Source: Micavibrio_B sp964399985 (GTDB lineage: Bacteria; Pseudomonadota; Alphaproteobacteria; Micavibrionales; Micavibrionaceae). From it: DNA of 64,000 bases. The DNA lies in NCBI GenBank assembly GCA_964399985.1, contig CAYNRY010000001.1, forward strand, positions 930,001 through 994,000, given 5' to 3'. A program made the translations under genes and the position numbers. Within the stretch, counting starts at the first letter, position 1, and each line of letters opens with the position of its first letter. The notes below the pieces were generated by a model, which was not told the origin of the DNA, searched no databases, and saw only the letters and a program-made list of their open reading frames with translations. Positions 50,279 through 59,591 of this stretch are shown here, one piece after another.

Positions 50279-50303
50279 AAAAGCCCCTCTTGCGAAGGGC
50301 TTT
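50279..50303. terminator. Terminator after hppA
   Basis: AAAGCCC...GGGCTTT stem with inner CTC/GAA partial pairing. On the minus strand it is followed by a T-rich run and sits 25 bp after the hppA stop. Confidence 0.75.
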
Positions 50304-50326
50304 CTCTCTAGGGGGAAGCTTTACAA

Positions 50327-52429
50327 TCAACCGGCGAGGAATTTCGCCGCGACGGCCACCAGAATAATGGCGACGATATTGATAATCTTGATCAAGGGGT
50401 TAACCGCCGGTCCTGCGGTATCTTTATAAGGATCGCCGACCGTATCGCCGGTCACTGCCGCCTTGTGAGCATCGGATCCCTTGCCGCCATGATGGCCCTC
50501 TTCGATATACTTTTTGGCGTTATCCCATGCCCCGCCGCCCGATGTCATGGAGATTGCGACGAACAGGCCGGTTACAATCGTGCCCATTAGAACGCCGCCC
50601 AAAGTCTGGAATGCAGCCAGCAAACCGCCGATCCAATAAATAATCATAAAGATCAGAACAGGCGCAGCAACAGGTAATAGAGACGGCACGACCATTTCCT
50701 TGATCGCAGCCTTGGTCAGAAGATCGACCGCCTTGCCGTATTCAGGTTTAGCTGTTCCCTCCATGATGCCTGGAATTTCGCGGAACTGGCGACGCACTTC
50801 GATCACAACGCTGGAAGCAGCACGCCCCACGGCTGTCATCGACATCGCGCTGAACAAGAATGGCAACATACCGCCCAGGAAAAGCCCGATCACAACGAAA
50901 GGATTTTGGAGCGCGAAAGCTATATTTCCGATCTCGGGGAAATAATGTTTGATCTCTTCTGTATAGGCTGCAAACAAAACAAGTGAAGCAAGTCCCGCCG
51001 AGCCAATCGCATAACCTTTAGTGACGGCTTTCGTCGTATTGCCAACGGCATCGAGCGCATCGGTGGTGACGCGCACTTCAGGTGGCAAATTCGACATCTC
51101 GGCAATACCACCTGCATTATCCGTCACCGGACCGAACGCATCGAGCGCGACAACCATACCGGCCAGTGACAACATCGTCGTCGCCGAGATTGCGATACCG
51201 TATAAGCCGCCATGATCGTAAGACAGGAAGATGCCGATACAAATCACGATTACAGGTAGAGCCGTTGACTCAAGTGACACCGCCAGGCCTTGAATGACAT
51301 TCGTGCCATGACCGGTTTCAGATGCCTTCGCAATCGCGCGAACCGGACGATATTCCGTCGATGTATAATATTCGGTAATGACAACCAATAATGCCGTCAC
51401 ACCAAGCCCGACCGCCGCGCAGATTAGCAAATCCATACCGGTGATATAGACGCCAGCCTTCAATACCAGTTTCGTATCCACGCCGATATATTCGGTGATC
51501 GGATATAAAATCAACGCTGCCGACACGACCGCGCTGGCGATAAAGCCCCGATAGAGCGCGCTCATGATGGAACTGGTCGGTTTTACAAGTCTGACAAAGA
51601 AGGTACCGATGATAGAGCCGACGATGCAAAGGCTACCGATCATCAGGGGAAGGATCATAAGTTGTGTCGACCATTCAGGCGTGAAAACGCTGAAGGCAAT
51701 CAACATTGCCGCGACAATCGTTACCGCATAGGTCTCGAACAAATCCGCCGCCATGCCTGCGCAGTCGCCAACATTATCGCCCACGTTATCTGCGATGACC
51801 GCCGGATTTCTTGGATCATCTTCGGGAATTCCGGCTTCGACTTTGCCGACGAGATCGGCGCCGACATCCGCACCTTTGGTAAAGATACCGCCGCCGAGAC
51901 GTGCGAAGATTGAAATCAAAGAAGCGCCAAAACCAAGACCGACCAACCCTTCGAGGACTTGGCGTGTTTCAAGAGCTGTATGTTCGGTTAGCACATAATA
52001 ATATCCGGCAACGGATAAAAGACCGAGGCCGACAACCAGCATGCCGGTAATTGCGCCTGATTTAAATGCGATGGCGAGCGCCGGGTTCATACCTTCGGTC
52101 GCGGCCTGAGCAACGCGGACATTGGCACGTACCGAGACATTCATGCCGACATATCCGGCGAGGCCTGATGCAACAGCCCCGATTACGAAACCGATAGCGC
52201 TATGCCATCCGAGTAGTAGAAAAAGACCAATGGTGACGACAATGCCGACGATGCCAATCGTTTTATATTGCCTGTCGAGATAGGCTTTCGCACCTTCCTG
52301 AATGGCGGCGGCGATTTCCTGCATCCGGGCATTGCCGGGGCTTTTGCTTACAACTTGTCGATAAGCAACAATACCGTAAATAAGGGCCAGTACGGCACAG
52401 GCAGCGATCATAAGGTAAATCTGAGGCAT
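50327..52429 (-). CDS. hppA: Membrane proton-translocating pyrophosphatase, K+-insensitive type
   Basis: 700-aa integral membrane enzyme coupling PPi hydrolysis to proton export. Motifs: GGGIFTKGADVGADLVGKVE, DNVGDNVGDCAGMAADLFE, DNAGGIAEMS and the C-terminal DTVGDPYKDTAGPA. The GNTTKA segment has Lys where K+-dependent enzymes have Ala, which indicates K+ independence. ATG 52429 follows GGGAGA; an upstream in-frame start at 52462 is unlikely. Confidence 0.96.
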   Translation of the reverse strand: MPQIYLMIAACAVLALIYGIVAYRQVVSKSPGNARMQEIAAAIQEGAKAYLDRQYKTIGIVGIVVTIGLFLLLGWHSAIGFVIGAVASGLAGYVGMNVSVRANVRVAQAATEGMNPALAIAFKSGAITGMLVVGLGLLSVAGYYYVLTEHTALETRQVLEGLVGLGFGASLISIFARLGGGIFTKGADVGADLVGKVEAGIPEDDPRNPAVIADNVGDNVGDCAGMAADLFETYAVTIVAAMLIAFSVFTPEWSTQLMILPLMIGSLCIVGSIIGTFFVRLVKPTSSIMSALYRGFIASAVVSAALILYPITEYIGVDTKLVLKAGVYITGMDLLICAAVGLGVTALLVVITEYYTSTEYRPVRAIAKASETGHGTNVIQGLAVSLESTALPVIVICIGIFLSYDHGGLYGIAISATTMLSLAGMVVALDAFGPVTDNAGGIAEMSNLPPEVRVTTDALDAVGNTTKAVTKGYAIGSAGLASLVLFAAYTEEIKHYFPEIGNIAFALQNPFVVIGLFLGGMLPFLFSAMSMTAVGRAASSVVIEVRRQFREIPGIMEGTAKPEYGKAVDLLTKAAIKEMVVPSLLPVAAPVLIFMIIYWIGGLLAAFQTLGGVLMGTIVTGLFVAISMTSGGGAWDNAKKYIEEGHHGGKGSDAHKAAVTGDTVGDPYKDTAGPAVNPLIKIINIVAIILVAVAAKFLAG

Positions 52430-52520
52430 GGCTTTCTCCCGAAGACATGAGTTACATGTCAAAGAGGATGCCTAACTATCGGGAGTCGGGCAAGTCGCGG
52501 TGCAGCAATGATATTGACAA

Positions 52521-52994
52521 CTAAACTTGGCGCTGCTGGACGACTTGTAAAAGAACGTCTTTTACTTTGTCTTTGCCCATTACTTTATTGGTGATGTTTT
52601 GCAGCCTGCTTTTGATATAGCCTACTTGCAAAATGCCGCCTTCCATCACGGACTTGGAACTCAAAACGCCATACATACCTTGAATATAAGCATCGGTCAG
52701 GCGCGGACGCATCAATTCGACTTCTGCAGCTTTGGCGGGATCGTCGGTTTCAATGGAAATGACAATGCTGATAATCTGCGACACGCCATCACGGTCCACG
52801 ACTGGCAGAACGAGCGGTTTCAACTCGACAAAAGTCGGCGCTGCCGCTTCCTTGGCCGCTTGCGCGTCCTCGGCAGCTTTTGCAGCTTCTTTTGTTTCGG
52901 TCGCTTCGGCTGGCTTATTGAAGAATGTATACGCGCCAAACCCGCCGCCACCGAGCAGCAAAACAGCAATAATCGCAATTACGGCTTTTTTCAT
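52521..52994 (-). CDS. fliL: Flagellar basal body-associated protein FliL
   Basis: 157 aa. One N-terminal membrane helix (AVIAIIAVLLLGGGGFGAYTFF), an Ala/Lys/Glu-rich linker, and the periplasmic FliL domain (FVELKPLVLPVVDRDGVSQIISIVISIE to KVKDVLLQVVQQ) that surrounds the stator. It stands alone here, away from other fli genes; motAB is about 8 kb away. Confidence 0.88.
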   Translation of the reverse strand: MKKAVIAIIAVLLLGGGGFGAYTFFNKPAEATETKEAAKAAEDAQAAKEAAAPTFVELKPLVLPVVDRDGVSQIISIVISIETDDPAKAAEVELMRPRLTDAYIQGMYGVLSSKSVMEGGILQVGYIKSRLQNITNKVMGKDKVKDVLLQVVQQRQV

Positions 52995-53118
52995 TGAAAG
53001 TCCCTAAACCCTTTTAGTCTTAACCCACTAACTAGAATACAACACCGAATCTTAAGAACTCGTAAGGATTACATAAAACTAATATTTGTTTTATGTGAAA
53101 AAACAATGACTTAGAAAT

Positions 53119-53556
53119 TTAGTTACGGGAATTCTTCGCAACTGCGTCAAGGATACCATTGACGAGCTTGGCTTCGGAGCCGGCATAGAATCCGTGGGTG
53201 ACATTCAGGTAATCGGCGATAATGATCGGCGCATCGATATCTGTATGGGCTAAAATCTCATAAATGCCGCAAAGAAGGATCGCCTTTAAAAGAGAGTCGA
53301 TTTCTGGCGTTGCAAGGCGTGCCTTTAGTATGTCTGACAGTTCTTCCGAACGGTTGCTGACACCAGAGAGAATGCTTTTAAAGAGACTTTCATCCGGCGT
53401 GACCATTTCCCCGTCTTCGAGGTCCATGCCAACATTGTGCTGAAGATATTCATTTACAAGGGAGATAGGTGATTTTTCGGTCTGCAAAGCCTGATAAACG
53501 GCCTGGACCGAGAATAACCTTGCGGAAGTCGAACGCGCTTTTTTTGAACCGGACAT
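53119..53556 (-). CDS. nusB: Transcription antitermination protein NusB
   Basis: 145-aa all-helical NusB, needed for rRNA antitermination. Pattern: RLFSVQAVYQALQ at the start, LLKAILLCGIYEIL and PIIIADYLNVTHGFYAGSEAKLVNGILD. ATG 53556 is preferred to TTG 53562, with AAGGG upstream. It is divergent from the FMN-riboswitch/ribH unit, whereas ribH and nusB are usually co-directional. Confidence 0.95.
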   Translation of the reverse strand: MSGSKKARSTSARLFSVQAVYQALQTEKSPISLVNEYLQHNVGMDLEDGEMVTPDESLFKSILSGVSNRSEELSDILKARLATPEIDSLLKAILLCGIYEILAHTDIDAPIIIADYLNVTHGFYAGSEAKLVNGILDAVAKNSRN

Positions 53557-53648
53557 TTTCAAGAACCCTTTTGTATGGCCAGTTTATTACGACATCATGT
53601 AAAGCTTCGTCAAGCTTGCTAAACGAAAAGCAGATATCTATATTAAGC

Positions 53649-53778
53649 CTGTTCTCAGGGCGGGGCGCAATTCCCCACCGGCGGTAAAGCCCGCGAGCGA
53701 CCTCTCATTTGGGAGGTGTCAGCAGATCTGGTGTAATTCCAGAGCCGACAGTTAAAGTCTGGATGAAAGAGAGCAGGA
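53649..53778 (+). ncRNA. FMN riboswitch (RFN element)
   Basis: Classic RFN core: CTCAGGGCGGGGCGCAATTC then CCCACCGGCGGTAAAGCC, GCCGACAGTTAAAGTCTGGA and GAAAGAGAGCAGG. Downstream are a strong CGTTTGCA/TGCGAACG hairpin (53787-53809) and GCCCT (53827-53831), which can pair with the ribH ribosome site AGGG (53846-53849). Control is therefore probably translational: FMN binding would block ribH expression. Confidence 0.96.
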
Positions 53779-53858
53779 TAAATTCACGTTTGCATGTGAT
53801 GTGCGAACGCGCGTTCATTTTGCGATGCCCTGTTTGTATTTTGAAAGGGTAAAGTAAA

Positions 53859-54329
53859 ATGACTACAGATCGCATCGCATTTATTCAAGCCGGATGGCAT
53901 TCGGACATTGTCGGCCAAGGGCGCGAAAGCTTCATCTCCGAGCTTGAAAAATCAGGTTTCCCGAAAAACAATATAGATATTTATGAAGTGCCCGGCAGTC
54001 TGGAAATTCCGCTGCAAGCGCAATTGCTTGCTAAAAGCGGACGCTATTCGCTGATTGCTTGCGGTGGACTTATTGTCGACGGCGGTATTTACCGTCATGA
54101 ATTTGTGACGACGGCGGTTATCGACGGCATCATGCGCGTCAGCCTCGATACAGAAATTCCCGTTCTATCGATGATCCTGACACCGAAGAATTTTCATGAG
54201 CATGAAGAACACCAAACCTATTTCTTCAATCACTTTAAAAAGAAGGGGCAGGAATTGGCGGCAGCGGCTTTGAAGACATTGGAGAATATGAAGGCTCTAA
54301 AACAAACAGCAGTTTCTAAAGCTGCATAA
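53859..54329 (+). CDS. ribH: Lumazine synthase, RibH2 type
   Basis: 156-aa 6,7-dimethyl-8-ribityllumazine synthase. It has the type II (RibH2) pattern known from Brucella and Mesorhizobium: IAFIQAGWHSDIVGQGRESF, IYEVPGSLEIPLQ, GGLIVDGGIYRHEFVTTAVIDG (catalytic His), and LTPKNFHEHEEHQTYF. It is preceded by the FMN riboswitch and followed by riboflavin synthase. Confidence 0.93.
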   Translation: MTTDRIAFIQAGWHSDIVGQGRESFISELEKSGFPKNNIDIYEVPGSLEIPLQAQLLAKSGRYSLIACGGLIVDGGIYRHEFVTTAVIDGIMRVSLDTEIPVLSMILTPKNFHEHEEHQTYFFNHFKKKGQELAAAALKTLENMKALKQTAVSKAA

Positions 54330-54338
54330 ACTCTCAGT

Positions 54339-54403
54339 GTTTTCCCCGCGAAAGCGGGGATCTGACACAACTTAATTTATATCCCCGCTTTCGCGGGGAA
54401 AAC
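54339..54403. repeat. Perfect inverted repeat between ribH and ribE
   Basis: Arms 54339-54360 and 54382-54403 are exact reverse complements (22 bp, 23 with the next base). Each arm is itself a CCCCGC-gaaa-GCGGGG hairpin. The spacer is 21 bp. It is of the CCCGCGAAAGCGGG dispersed palindrome type. It lies inside the riboflavin unit and could act as an RNA processing or stability element. Confidence 0.85.
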
Positions 54404-54425
54404 AGAATTTTCTAGGAACTGAAGA

Positions 54426-55010
54426 ATGTTTACAGGAATAATAATAGGCAAAGGGAAAATCCTTTCTGTCACCGCACAGGAAACGGACAGGATTTTTAAA
54501 ATTCAAACGCCATTCGAAATGACATCCATTGATCTCGGCGCGTCTATCGCCTGCTCCGGCTGCTGCCTGACAGTGACAGAAAAAGGAACCGACTGGTTCA
54601 CGGTTTATGTGTCCGGCGAAACCTTGTCGAAAACCAATCTCGGTGACTGGCTCGAAGGTACAGAGATTAATCTGGAACGTTCACTTCGTCTAGGCGACGA
54701 AATGGGCGGTCATATCGTCAGCGGCCATATCGATGGACTGGCGATTGTCAAATCCATCGAAACCGAGGGCGAGTCATGGCGTTTTAAAATCGAAACGCCA
54801 AAGACACTGGAAAAATTCGTTGCTGCAAAGGGGTCGGTCGCATTGGATGGTATATCCCTCACCGTTAATCATGTTGAAGGAAATGTTTTCGACATCAACA
54901 TCATTCCTCACACTTTGGCGGTCACGACGCTTGGCCAATGTAAAGTCGGCGGCAAACTCAATATGGAGATTGATATGTTGGCACGCTATGTCGCACGGAT
55001 GATGGATTAG
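54426..55010 (+). CDS. ribE: Riboflavin synthase alpha chain
   Basis: 194-aa enzyme that dismutates two lumazines to riboflavin. It has two lumazine-binding repeats: MFTGIIIGKGKI with IACSGCCLTV (first), and GHIVSGHIDGLA with SVALDGISLTVN (second). GGAA precedes the ATG. Transcribed after ribH from the riboswitch. Confidence 0.96.
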   Translation: MFTGIIIGKGKILSVTAQETDRIFKIQTPFEMTSIDLGASIACSGCCLTVTEKGTDWFTVYVSGETLSKTNLGDWLEGTEINLERSLRLGDEMGGHIVSGHIDGLAIVKSIETEGESWRFKIETPKTLEKFVAAKGSVALDGISLTVNHVEGNVFDINIIPHTLAVTTLGQCKVGGKLNMEIDMLARYVARMMD

Positions 55011-55012
55011 AA

Positions 55013-55495
55013 TTATTCAGCCGCTGTTTCGCCACGCTTGATTTGCAATTCACTCAAGTCTTTGACAAAGGTTTTGAAATCGTCAGCCTTGCTGAAATCC
55101 TTGTAAACCGAGGCATAGCGAATGTAACCGACATTATCCAGCTGGATCAGGGCGCGCATAACAAGCTCGCCGATTTGTTCAGTTGTAATTTCACTCTCGC
55201 CGCTAGTCTCTAATTGACGCACGATCGAATTCACCGATTTCTCGATTTGCTCCGGTCCGACAGGACGCTTACGAAGAGCGACTTCCATGGAGCGTGTGAC
55301 TTTATCGCGGTCGAACATTTGCTTGCGCCCGCCCGCTTTAATCACTGTCAGATCACGAAGCTGGATACGCTCGAATGTCGTGAAACGCGCCCCGCAGTCA
55401 GGACAGGCGCGGCGGCGACGTATCGACGTCCCGTCCTCGGTCGGACGGGAGTCTTTAACTTGCGTTTCCTCGAATGAACAGAACGGACAGTGCAT
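55013..55495 (-). CDS. nrdR: Transcriptional repressor NrdR
   Basis: 160-aa ATP/dATP-sensing repressor of ribonucleotide reductase genes. It has an N-terminal zinc ribbon (CPFCSFEETQVKDSR, CPDCGARFTTFER) and an ATP-cone (VIKAGGRKQMFDRDKVTRSM, to YIRYASVYKDFSKADDF). It shares a TAATG junction with glyA. Confidence 0.97.
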   Translation of the reverse strand: MHCPFCSFEETQVKDSRPTEDGTSIRRRRACPDCGARFTTFERIQLRDLTVIKAGGRKQMFDRDKVTRSMEVALRKRPVGPEQIEKSVNSIVRQLETSGESEITTEQIGELVMRALIQLDNVGYIRYASVYKDFSKADDFKTFVKDLSELQIKRGETAAE

Positions 55496-56814
55496 TAGCC
55501 GCTGATCGCATCTGCGTAAATCGGGAATTTATCACATAGCGCTTTTACTTTTACGCGAACGGCTTTTTCGACATCGGCGTTGCCTTCTTCACCGTTAACG
55601 GCCAGACCATCCACGACTTCCAAGATCAGCTTGCCAATCTCTTTCCATTCGGCAGGGCCGAAGCCGCGTGTTGTACCGGCTGGAGTTCCAAGACGGATAC
55701 CGGAGGTCACCATTGGCGGCGCCGGATCATAAGGAACGGCGTTTTTATTACAGGTAATACCGGCATGTTCCAGAGCCAAATCGACGACTTTTCCAGTCAG
55801 GTTCTTAGGGCGCAAGTCAACGAGAACGATATGAGAATCCGTACCGCCGGAGACGATATCCAGACCGCCATCGATTAAAGTCTGCGCAAGGATTTTTGCA
55901 TTCGATACGATATCCGCCGCGTATTGTTTGAATTCAGGCTTGGATGCTTCAAGGAAACAAACTGCTTTACCGGCAATGACATGCTCAAGCGGGCCGCCCT
56001 GAATACCCGGGAAAATAGCCGAGTTGATTTTCTTTGCAATGGCTTCGTCATTCGTCATGATCATGCCGCCGCGAGGGCCGCGCAAAGTTTTATGAGTAGT
56101 AGTCGTTGCTACATGCGCATGCGGGAAAGCGGAAGGATAAGACCCACCGGCAATTAAGCCTGCGTAATGCGCAATATCGGCGAATAATAACGCGCCGACT
56201 TTGTCCGCAATCTCACGGAATTTCTTGAAGTCGATGACGCGTGGGTAAGCAGACGCGCCGCAGACGATCATTTTCGGTTTATGTTCCATAGCCAAGGCTT
56301 CGACTTCGGCGTAATCGATTAAACCGTCTTCTTTTTTAACACCGTATTGAACGGCCTTAAACCATTTGCCGGATTGGTTCGGCGCTGCGCCATGGGTTAA
56401 GTGGCCGCCGGAAGCCAGCGACATTCCGAGAATTGTATCGCCTGGCTGAAGCAAAGCCATGAAGACGCCCTGATTGGCCTGTGAACCGGAATTCGGCTGA
56501 ACATTGGCAAATTCGCAATTGAAAAGCTTTTTCGCGCGGTCAATCGCCAGTTGCTCTGTCTGGTCAACGAATTCGCAGCCTTGATAGTAACGCTTACCCG
56601 GATATCCTTCGGCATATTTGTTGGTGAGCACCGAACCTTGCGCTTGCAGAACGGCGTAAGAGACGATGTTTTCAGAGGCGATTAATTCAATCTGATCTTG
56701 CTGGCGTTTGAATTCGCCCTGCATGGATTTGAAAACTTCAGGATCGATTTGAGATAGCGGAGCGGAAAAATATGGGTTGGTCATTTCGGTTTCTTTCTTC
56801 AGTGCTTGCGACAT
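55495..56814 (-). CDS. glyA: Serine hydroxymethyltransferase
   Basis: 439-aa PLP enzyme interconverting serine and glycine with tetrahydrofolate. Motifs: LIASENIVS, YAEGYPGKRYYQGCEFVD, HGAAPNQSGKWF and the PLP lysine in VATTTTHKTLRGPRGG. The ATG at 56814 has GGGAA upstream; ATG 56784 (MTNPYFSAPL) is an alternative. Followed by nrdR, a conserved alphaproteobacterial pair. Confidence 0.97.
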   Translation of the reverse strand: MSQALKKETEMTNPYFSAPLSQIDPEVFKSMQGEFKRQQDQIELIASENIVSYAVLQAQGSVLTNKYAEGYPGKRYYQGCEFVDQTEQLAIDRAKKLFNCEFANVQPNSGSQANQGVFMALLQPGDTILGMSLASGGHLTHGAAPNQSGKWFKAVQYGVKKEDGLIDYAEVEALAMEHKPKMIVCGASAYPRVIDFKKFREIADKVGALLFADIAHYAGLIAGGSYPSAFPHAHVATTTTHKTLRGPRGGMIMTNDEAIAKKINSAIFPGIQGGPLEHVIAGKAVCFLEASKPEFKQYAADIVSNAKILAQTLIDGGLDIVSGGTDSHIVLVDLRPKNLTGKVVDLALEHAGITCNKNAVPYDPAPPMVTSGIRLGTPAGTTRGFGPAEWKEIGKLILEVVDGLAVNGEEGNADVEKAVRVKVKALCDKFPIYADAISG

Positions 56815-56828
56815 TGTGCGTTCCCTTC

Positions 56829-57527
56829 TCAGCTGGTTAAAATTTCCGGTTTATAGCCCCAGAACAGGCCGCTTTCGATAACGCCTGTAATGGATTTGAT
56901 ATCTTTTTCAAGGCTCGGGCCGATCGCATTGAATTTCGCGTCTAGGATAAAATGCCCGGATTCCGTAACGATAGCGCCGTCTTTGCCTTTGGCAGGACGG
57001 ACAGATGTTTCCGCAGCCCCCAGTTTCAAAAGCTGCTCTTCAACATAGTTAGCGCTTTCCTGATTGACTTCGACCGGTACGGCAAATTTCTGCCCCAATT
57101 TTTCGACGAATTTGCTCTGATCGACAAGGATGAATGTTTTCGGCGCAGCGACCATAACCATTTTCTCACGCGTCATCGCGCCGCCACGGCCTTTAATCAG
57201 ATTGCCAGAAGCATCGACCTCGTCGGCCCCGTCGAAATACCAGTCTGGTCGAGCATCGAGCAGCGAAGAGACCTGCAACCCCAAAGCAAGACAAGTCATA
57301 TGGATTTCGCGCGATGACGGAATAAACTGGCAGGTAAATTTCTTGTCCTTGATGACTTGCGCAATCGCTTGGAGCGCCAGAAAAGAAGTCGAACCGGACC
57401 CGACGCCAATGACTTGCCCGTCCTTGACCTCTCCGGCCAGCTTGTGCGCAACGGCCTTCTTTTCTTCAAGATTTGAGATATTCCCGTAATCCGGGAGTTT
57501 TTTCGATAATGGATTGGTCCAAAGCAT
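56829..57527 (-). CDS. rpiA: Ribose-5-phosphate isomerase A
   Basis: 232-aa isomerase of the pentose phosphate pathway. Signatures: VIGVGSGSTSFLALQAI, DGADEVDASGNLIKGRGGAMTREK (catalytic region) and VPVEVNQ. ATG 57527 (MLWTNPLSKK) fits the family better than an in-frame TTG at 57563. It lies 14 bp before glyA. Confidence 0.95.
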   Translation of the reverse strand: MLWTNPLSKKLPDYGNISNLEEKKAVAHKLAGEVKDGQVIGVGSGSTSFLALQAIAQVIKDKKFTCQFIPSSREIHMTCLALGLQVSSLLDARPDWYFDGADEVDASGNLIKGRGGAMTREKMVMVAAPKTFILVDQSKFVEKLGQKFAVPVEVNQESANYVEEQLLKLGAAETSVRPAKGKDGAIVTESGHFILDAKFNAIGPSLEKDIKSITGVIESGLFWGYKPEILTS

Positions 57528-57577
57528 GATTAGGGTATAGAGGGTTAAGCCCCCTAATATCAACCTAAATCATGCCT

Positions 57578-57784
57578 TCAGGCAGGCAAAATCCCCTTCT
57601 TTTTCAGGACATATTCCAAACGGCGCAAAGCATTATGTTTCAATGCTTCTTCACCAGCGGTCTTTGGACCCTGAATGGAGATTTCCGTCATGCTTTGCGT
57701 GTCCATAGCAGTAACCTTGACAATGGAACCCATCGGTATGAACTCAAGAAAAACTTCACGGCCTTTTAAGAGCTTGTCGGTCAT
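57578..57784 (-). CDS. Small DUF6898-like protein
   Basis: 68 aa: EVFLEFIPMGSIVKVTAMD, then TEISIQGP, then KHNALRRLEYVLKKKG, a short conserved alphaproteobacterial family of unknown function. Starting at 57784 (MTDKLLKGREV) avoids overlap with the divergent gcdH gene. Confidence 0.8.
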   Translation of the reverse strand: MTDKLLKGREVFLEFIPMGSIVKVTAMDTQSMTEISIQGPKTAGEEALKHNALRRLEYVLKKKGILPA

Positions 57785-57818
57785 AGTATAGTTGTAGCGG
57801 CAAACACCGGAGGCGACA

Positions 57819-58991
57819 ATGACCAAACCTCAATTCCAATGGGCAGATCCGCTCCTTCTCAATGAAGAGCTAACCGATGACGAGCGCATGATCCAGACTT
57901 CGGCTCATGATTTCGCGCAAGGACGGCTACTCCCCGGCATCATAGAAGCCAACCGCCATGAGAAATTCGATCCGGCGCTAATGAAAGAAATGGGCGCTCT
58001 CGGTTTTCTTGGACCAACATTGCAGGGTTATGGCTGCGCGGGCGTTTCCGAAGTTTCTTATGGCCTTATCGCCCGCGAACTGGAACGTGTTGATTCCAGT
58101 TATCGCTCAGCTTTTTCGGTTCAGTCATCGCTCGTTATGTACCCAATTTATATGTTCGGCTCCGAAGAGCAAAAAGATAAATTCCTGCCCGGACTTGCGA
58201 AAGGTGAATTAATCGGCTGTTTCGGTTTGACCGAACCGGATGGAGGTTCCGATCCTTCAAACTTGAAAACTCGCGCGCGCAAAGTCGAAGGAGGTTATAA
58301 AATCTCCGGCGCCAAACAATGGATCACCAATTCGCCTGTCGCCGATGTCTTCGTTGTATGGGCTGCTGATGATGACGGCAAGTTTACAGGCTATATTTTA
58401 GAAAAAGGCATGAAAGGGCTGGAAGCGCCAAAAATAAATGGCAAATTCTCGCTTCGCGCTTCCGTGACCGGCGGCATTATGATGGATGATGTTTTCGTGC
58501 CCGAAGAAAACAAACTACCAAAAGTCGAAGGTTTGAAATCAGCTTTGATGTGCCTCAACAAAGCACGTTACGGCATTTCATGGGGCGTTCTTGGTGCAGC
58601 GGAAAACTGCTGGCATATCGCCCGCCAATATACGATGGACCGCGTGATCTACGGCAAACCATTGGCAGCACAACAGCTGATTCAAACAAAGCTTGCCAAT
58701 ATGCAAACGGAGATAACGCTGGGGCTGCAGGCTGTTTATCGCCTCGGGCAATTGATGGATCAAAAACGCCTTGCGCCGGAAATGGTATCTCTTCTAAAAC
58801 GTAATAATTGCGGTAAGTCTTTAGAGATCGCCCGCACCGCCCGCGACATGCTTGGCGGCAACGGCATTTCTGATGAATATCATGTCATTCGTCATATGAT
58901 GAATTTAGAAGCCGTCAATACATATGAAGGAACCTATGATATTCACGGACTGATCTTAGGCCGCGCCCAAACAGGATTTGCGGCGTTTTGA
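57819..58991 (+). CDS. gcdH: Glutaryl-CoA dehydrogenase
   Basis: 390-aa FAD acyl-CoA dehydrogenase that oxidises and decarboxylates glutaryl-CoA to crotonyl-CoA (lysine/tryptophan breakdown). Signatures: CFGLTEPDGGSDPSNLKTRA, ISGAKQWITNSPVADVFVVWA, RYGISWGVLGAAENCWHIARQY, and MLGGNGISDEYHVIRH. The catalytic Glu is in NTYEGTYDIHGLILGRA. GGAGG precedes the ATG. No electron-transfer partner genes are nearby. Confidence 0.94.
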   Translation: MTKPQFQWADPLLLNEELTDDERMIQTSAHDFAQGRLLPGIIEANRHEKFDPALMKEMGALGFLGPTLQGYGCAGVSEVSYGLIARELERVDSSYRSAFSVQSSLVMYPIYMFGSEEQKDKFLPGLAKGELIGCFGLTEPDGGSDPSNLKTRARKVEGGYKISGAKQWITNSPVADVFVVWAADDDGKFTGYILEKGMKGLEAPKINGKFSLRASVTGGIMMDDVFVPEENKLPKVEGLKSALMCLNKARYGISWGVLGAAENCWHIARQYTMDRVIYGKPLAAQQLIQTKLANMQTEITLGLQAVYRLGQLMDQKRLAPEMVSLLKRNNCGKSLEIARTARDMLGGNGISDEYHVIRHMMNLEAVNTYEGTYDIHGLILGRAQTGFAAF

Positions 58992-59025
58992 AAACGCCCA
59001 TACAAAAATATCGCACTAGCTGTAT

Positions 59026-59505
59026 TTAAAAATCTTCCAGATCGCTCGGCGTCATGCCACTGAAGGAAGTTTGGCTGGCCCAGAAGCGTTCCAGTTGCTT
59101 CATCGTATGATTGAGATCTACCAGATCGGCGTTTTCAATTTTCTGTTCGGCCAGTTTCGTTTCGTGTTTTTTGAAAACCTCATCAAGAAGCTTGTGCAAG
59201 TCACGACCTTTATCTGTCAGCTTGACGCGAATGGAACGTTTGTCATGAACGGAACGTTCCTGGGCAATGTAGCCATTCTCAGTCATTTTTTTGACATTAT
59301 AGGAAACGTTGGAGCCGAGGTAATAACCGCGCAATGTCAATTCGCCGACGGTCATCTCGTCGCTGCCGACATTGTGCAAGATCATCGCTTGAATGTTGTT
59401 GATGTCCTGAATTCCTTTGCGGTCGATCTCGGTTTTGACCACATCCAGAAAATAACGGTGCAGGCGTTCAATCAGTTGAATGGTGTCATAATAGGCTGAA
59501 GTCAC
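59026..59505 (-). CDS. MarR-family regulator, LdtR-like
   Basis: 159-aa winged-helix regulator. MTVGELTLRGYYLGSNVSYNVKKMTENGYI is the recognition region and RSVHDKRSIRVKLTDKG the wing. This pattern matches LdtR-type MarR proteins of alphaproteobacteria, which regulate L,D-transpeptidase and stress genes. The start is GTG 59505 with GGGAGC upstream. Confidence 0.9.
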   Translation of the reverse strand: MTSAYYDTIQLIERLHRYFLDVVKTEIDRKGIQDINNIQAMILHNVGSDEMTVGELTLRGYYLGSNVSYNVKKMTENGYIAQERSVHDKRSIRVKLTDKGRDLHKLLDEVFKKHETKLAEQKIENADLVDLNHTMKQLERFWASQTSFSGMTPSDLEDF

Positions 59506-59591
59506 TGGTAAGCTCCCGAAAGGAATATGAAAAACTTGAGACGGTACTAATAAATTCTAACCTAACGAGCCTAAAGCACCAATCCTAAATT

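Noticed and set aside
51318..51629. 103-codon frame inside hppA
   Set aside because: It lies wholly within hppA in another frame and has no independent support.
54339..54403. CRISPR-like repeat pair
   Set aside because: The two units are inverted, not direct, with a single spacer, and no cas genes are present.
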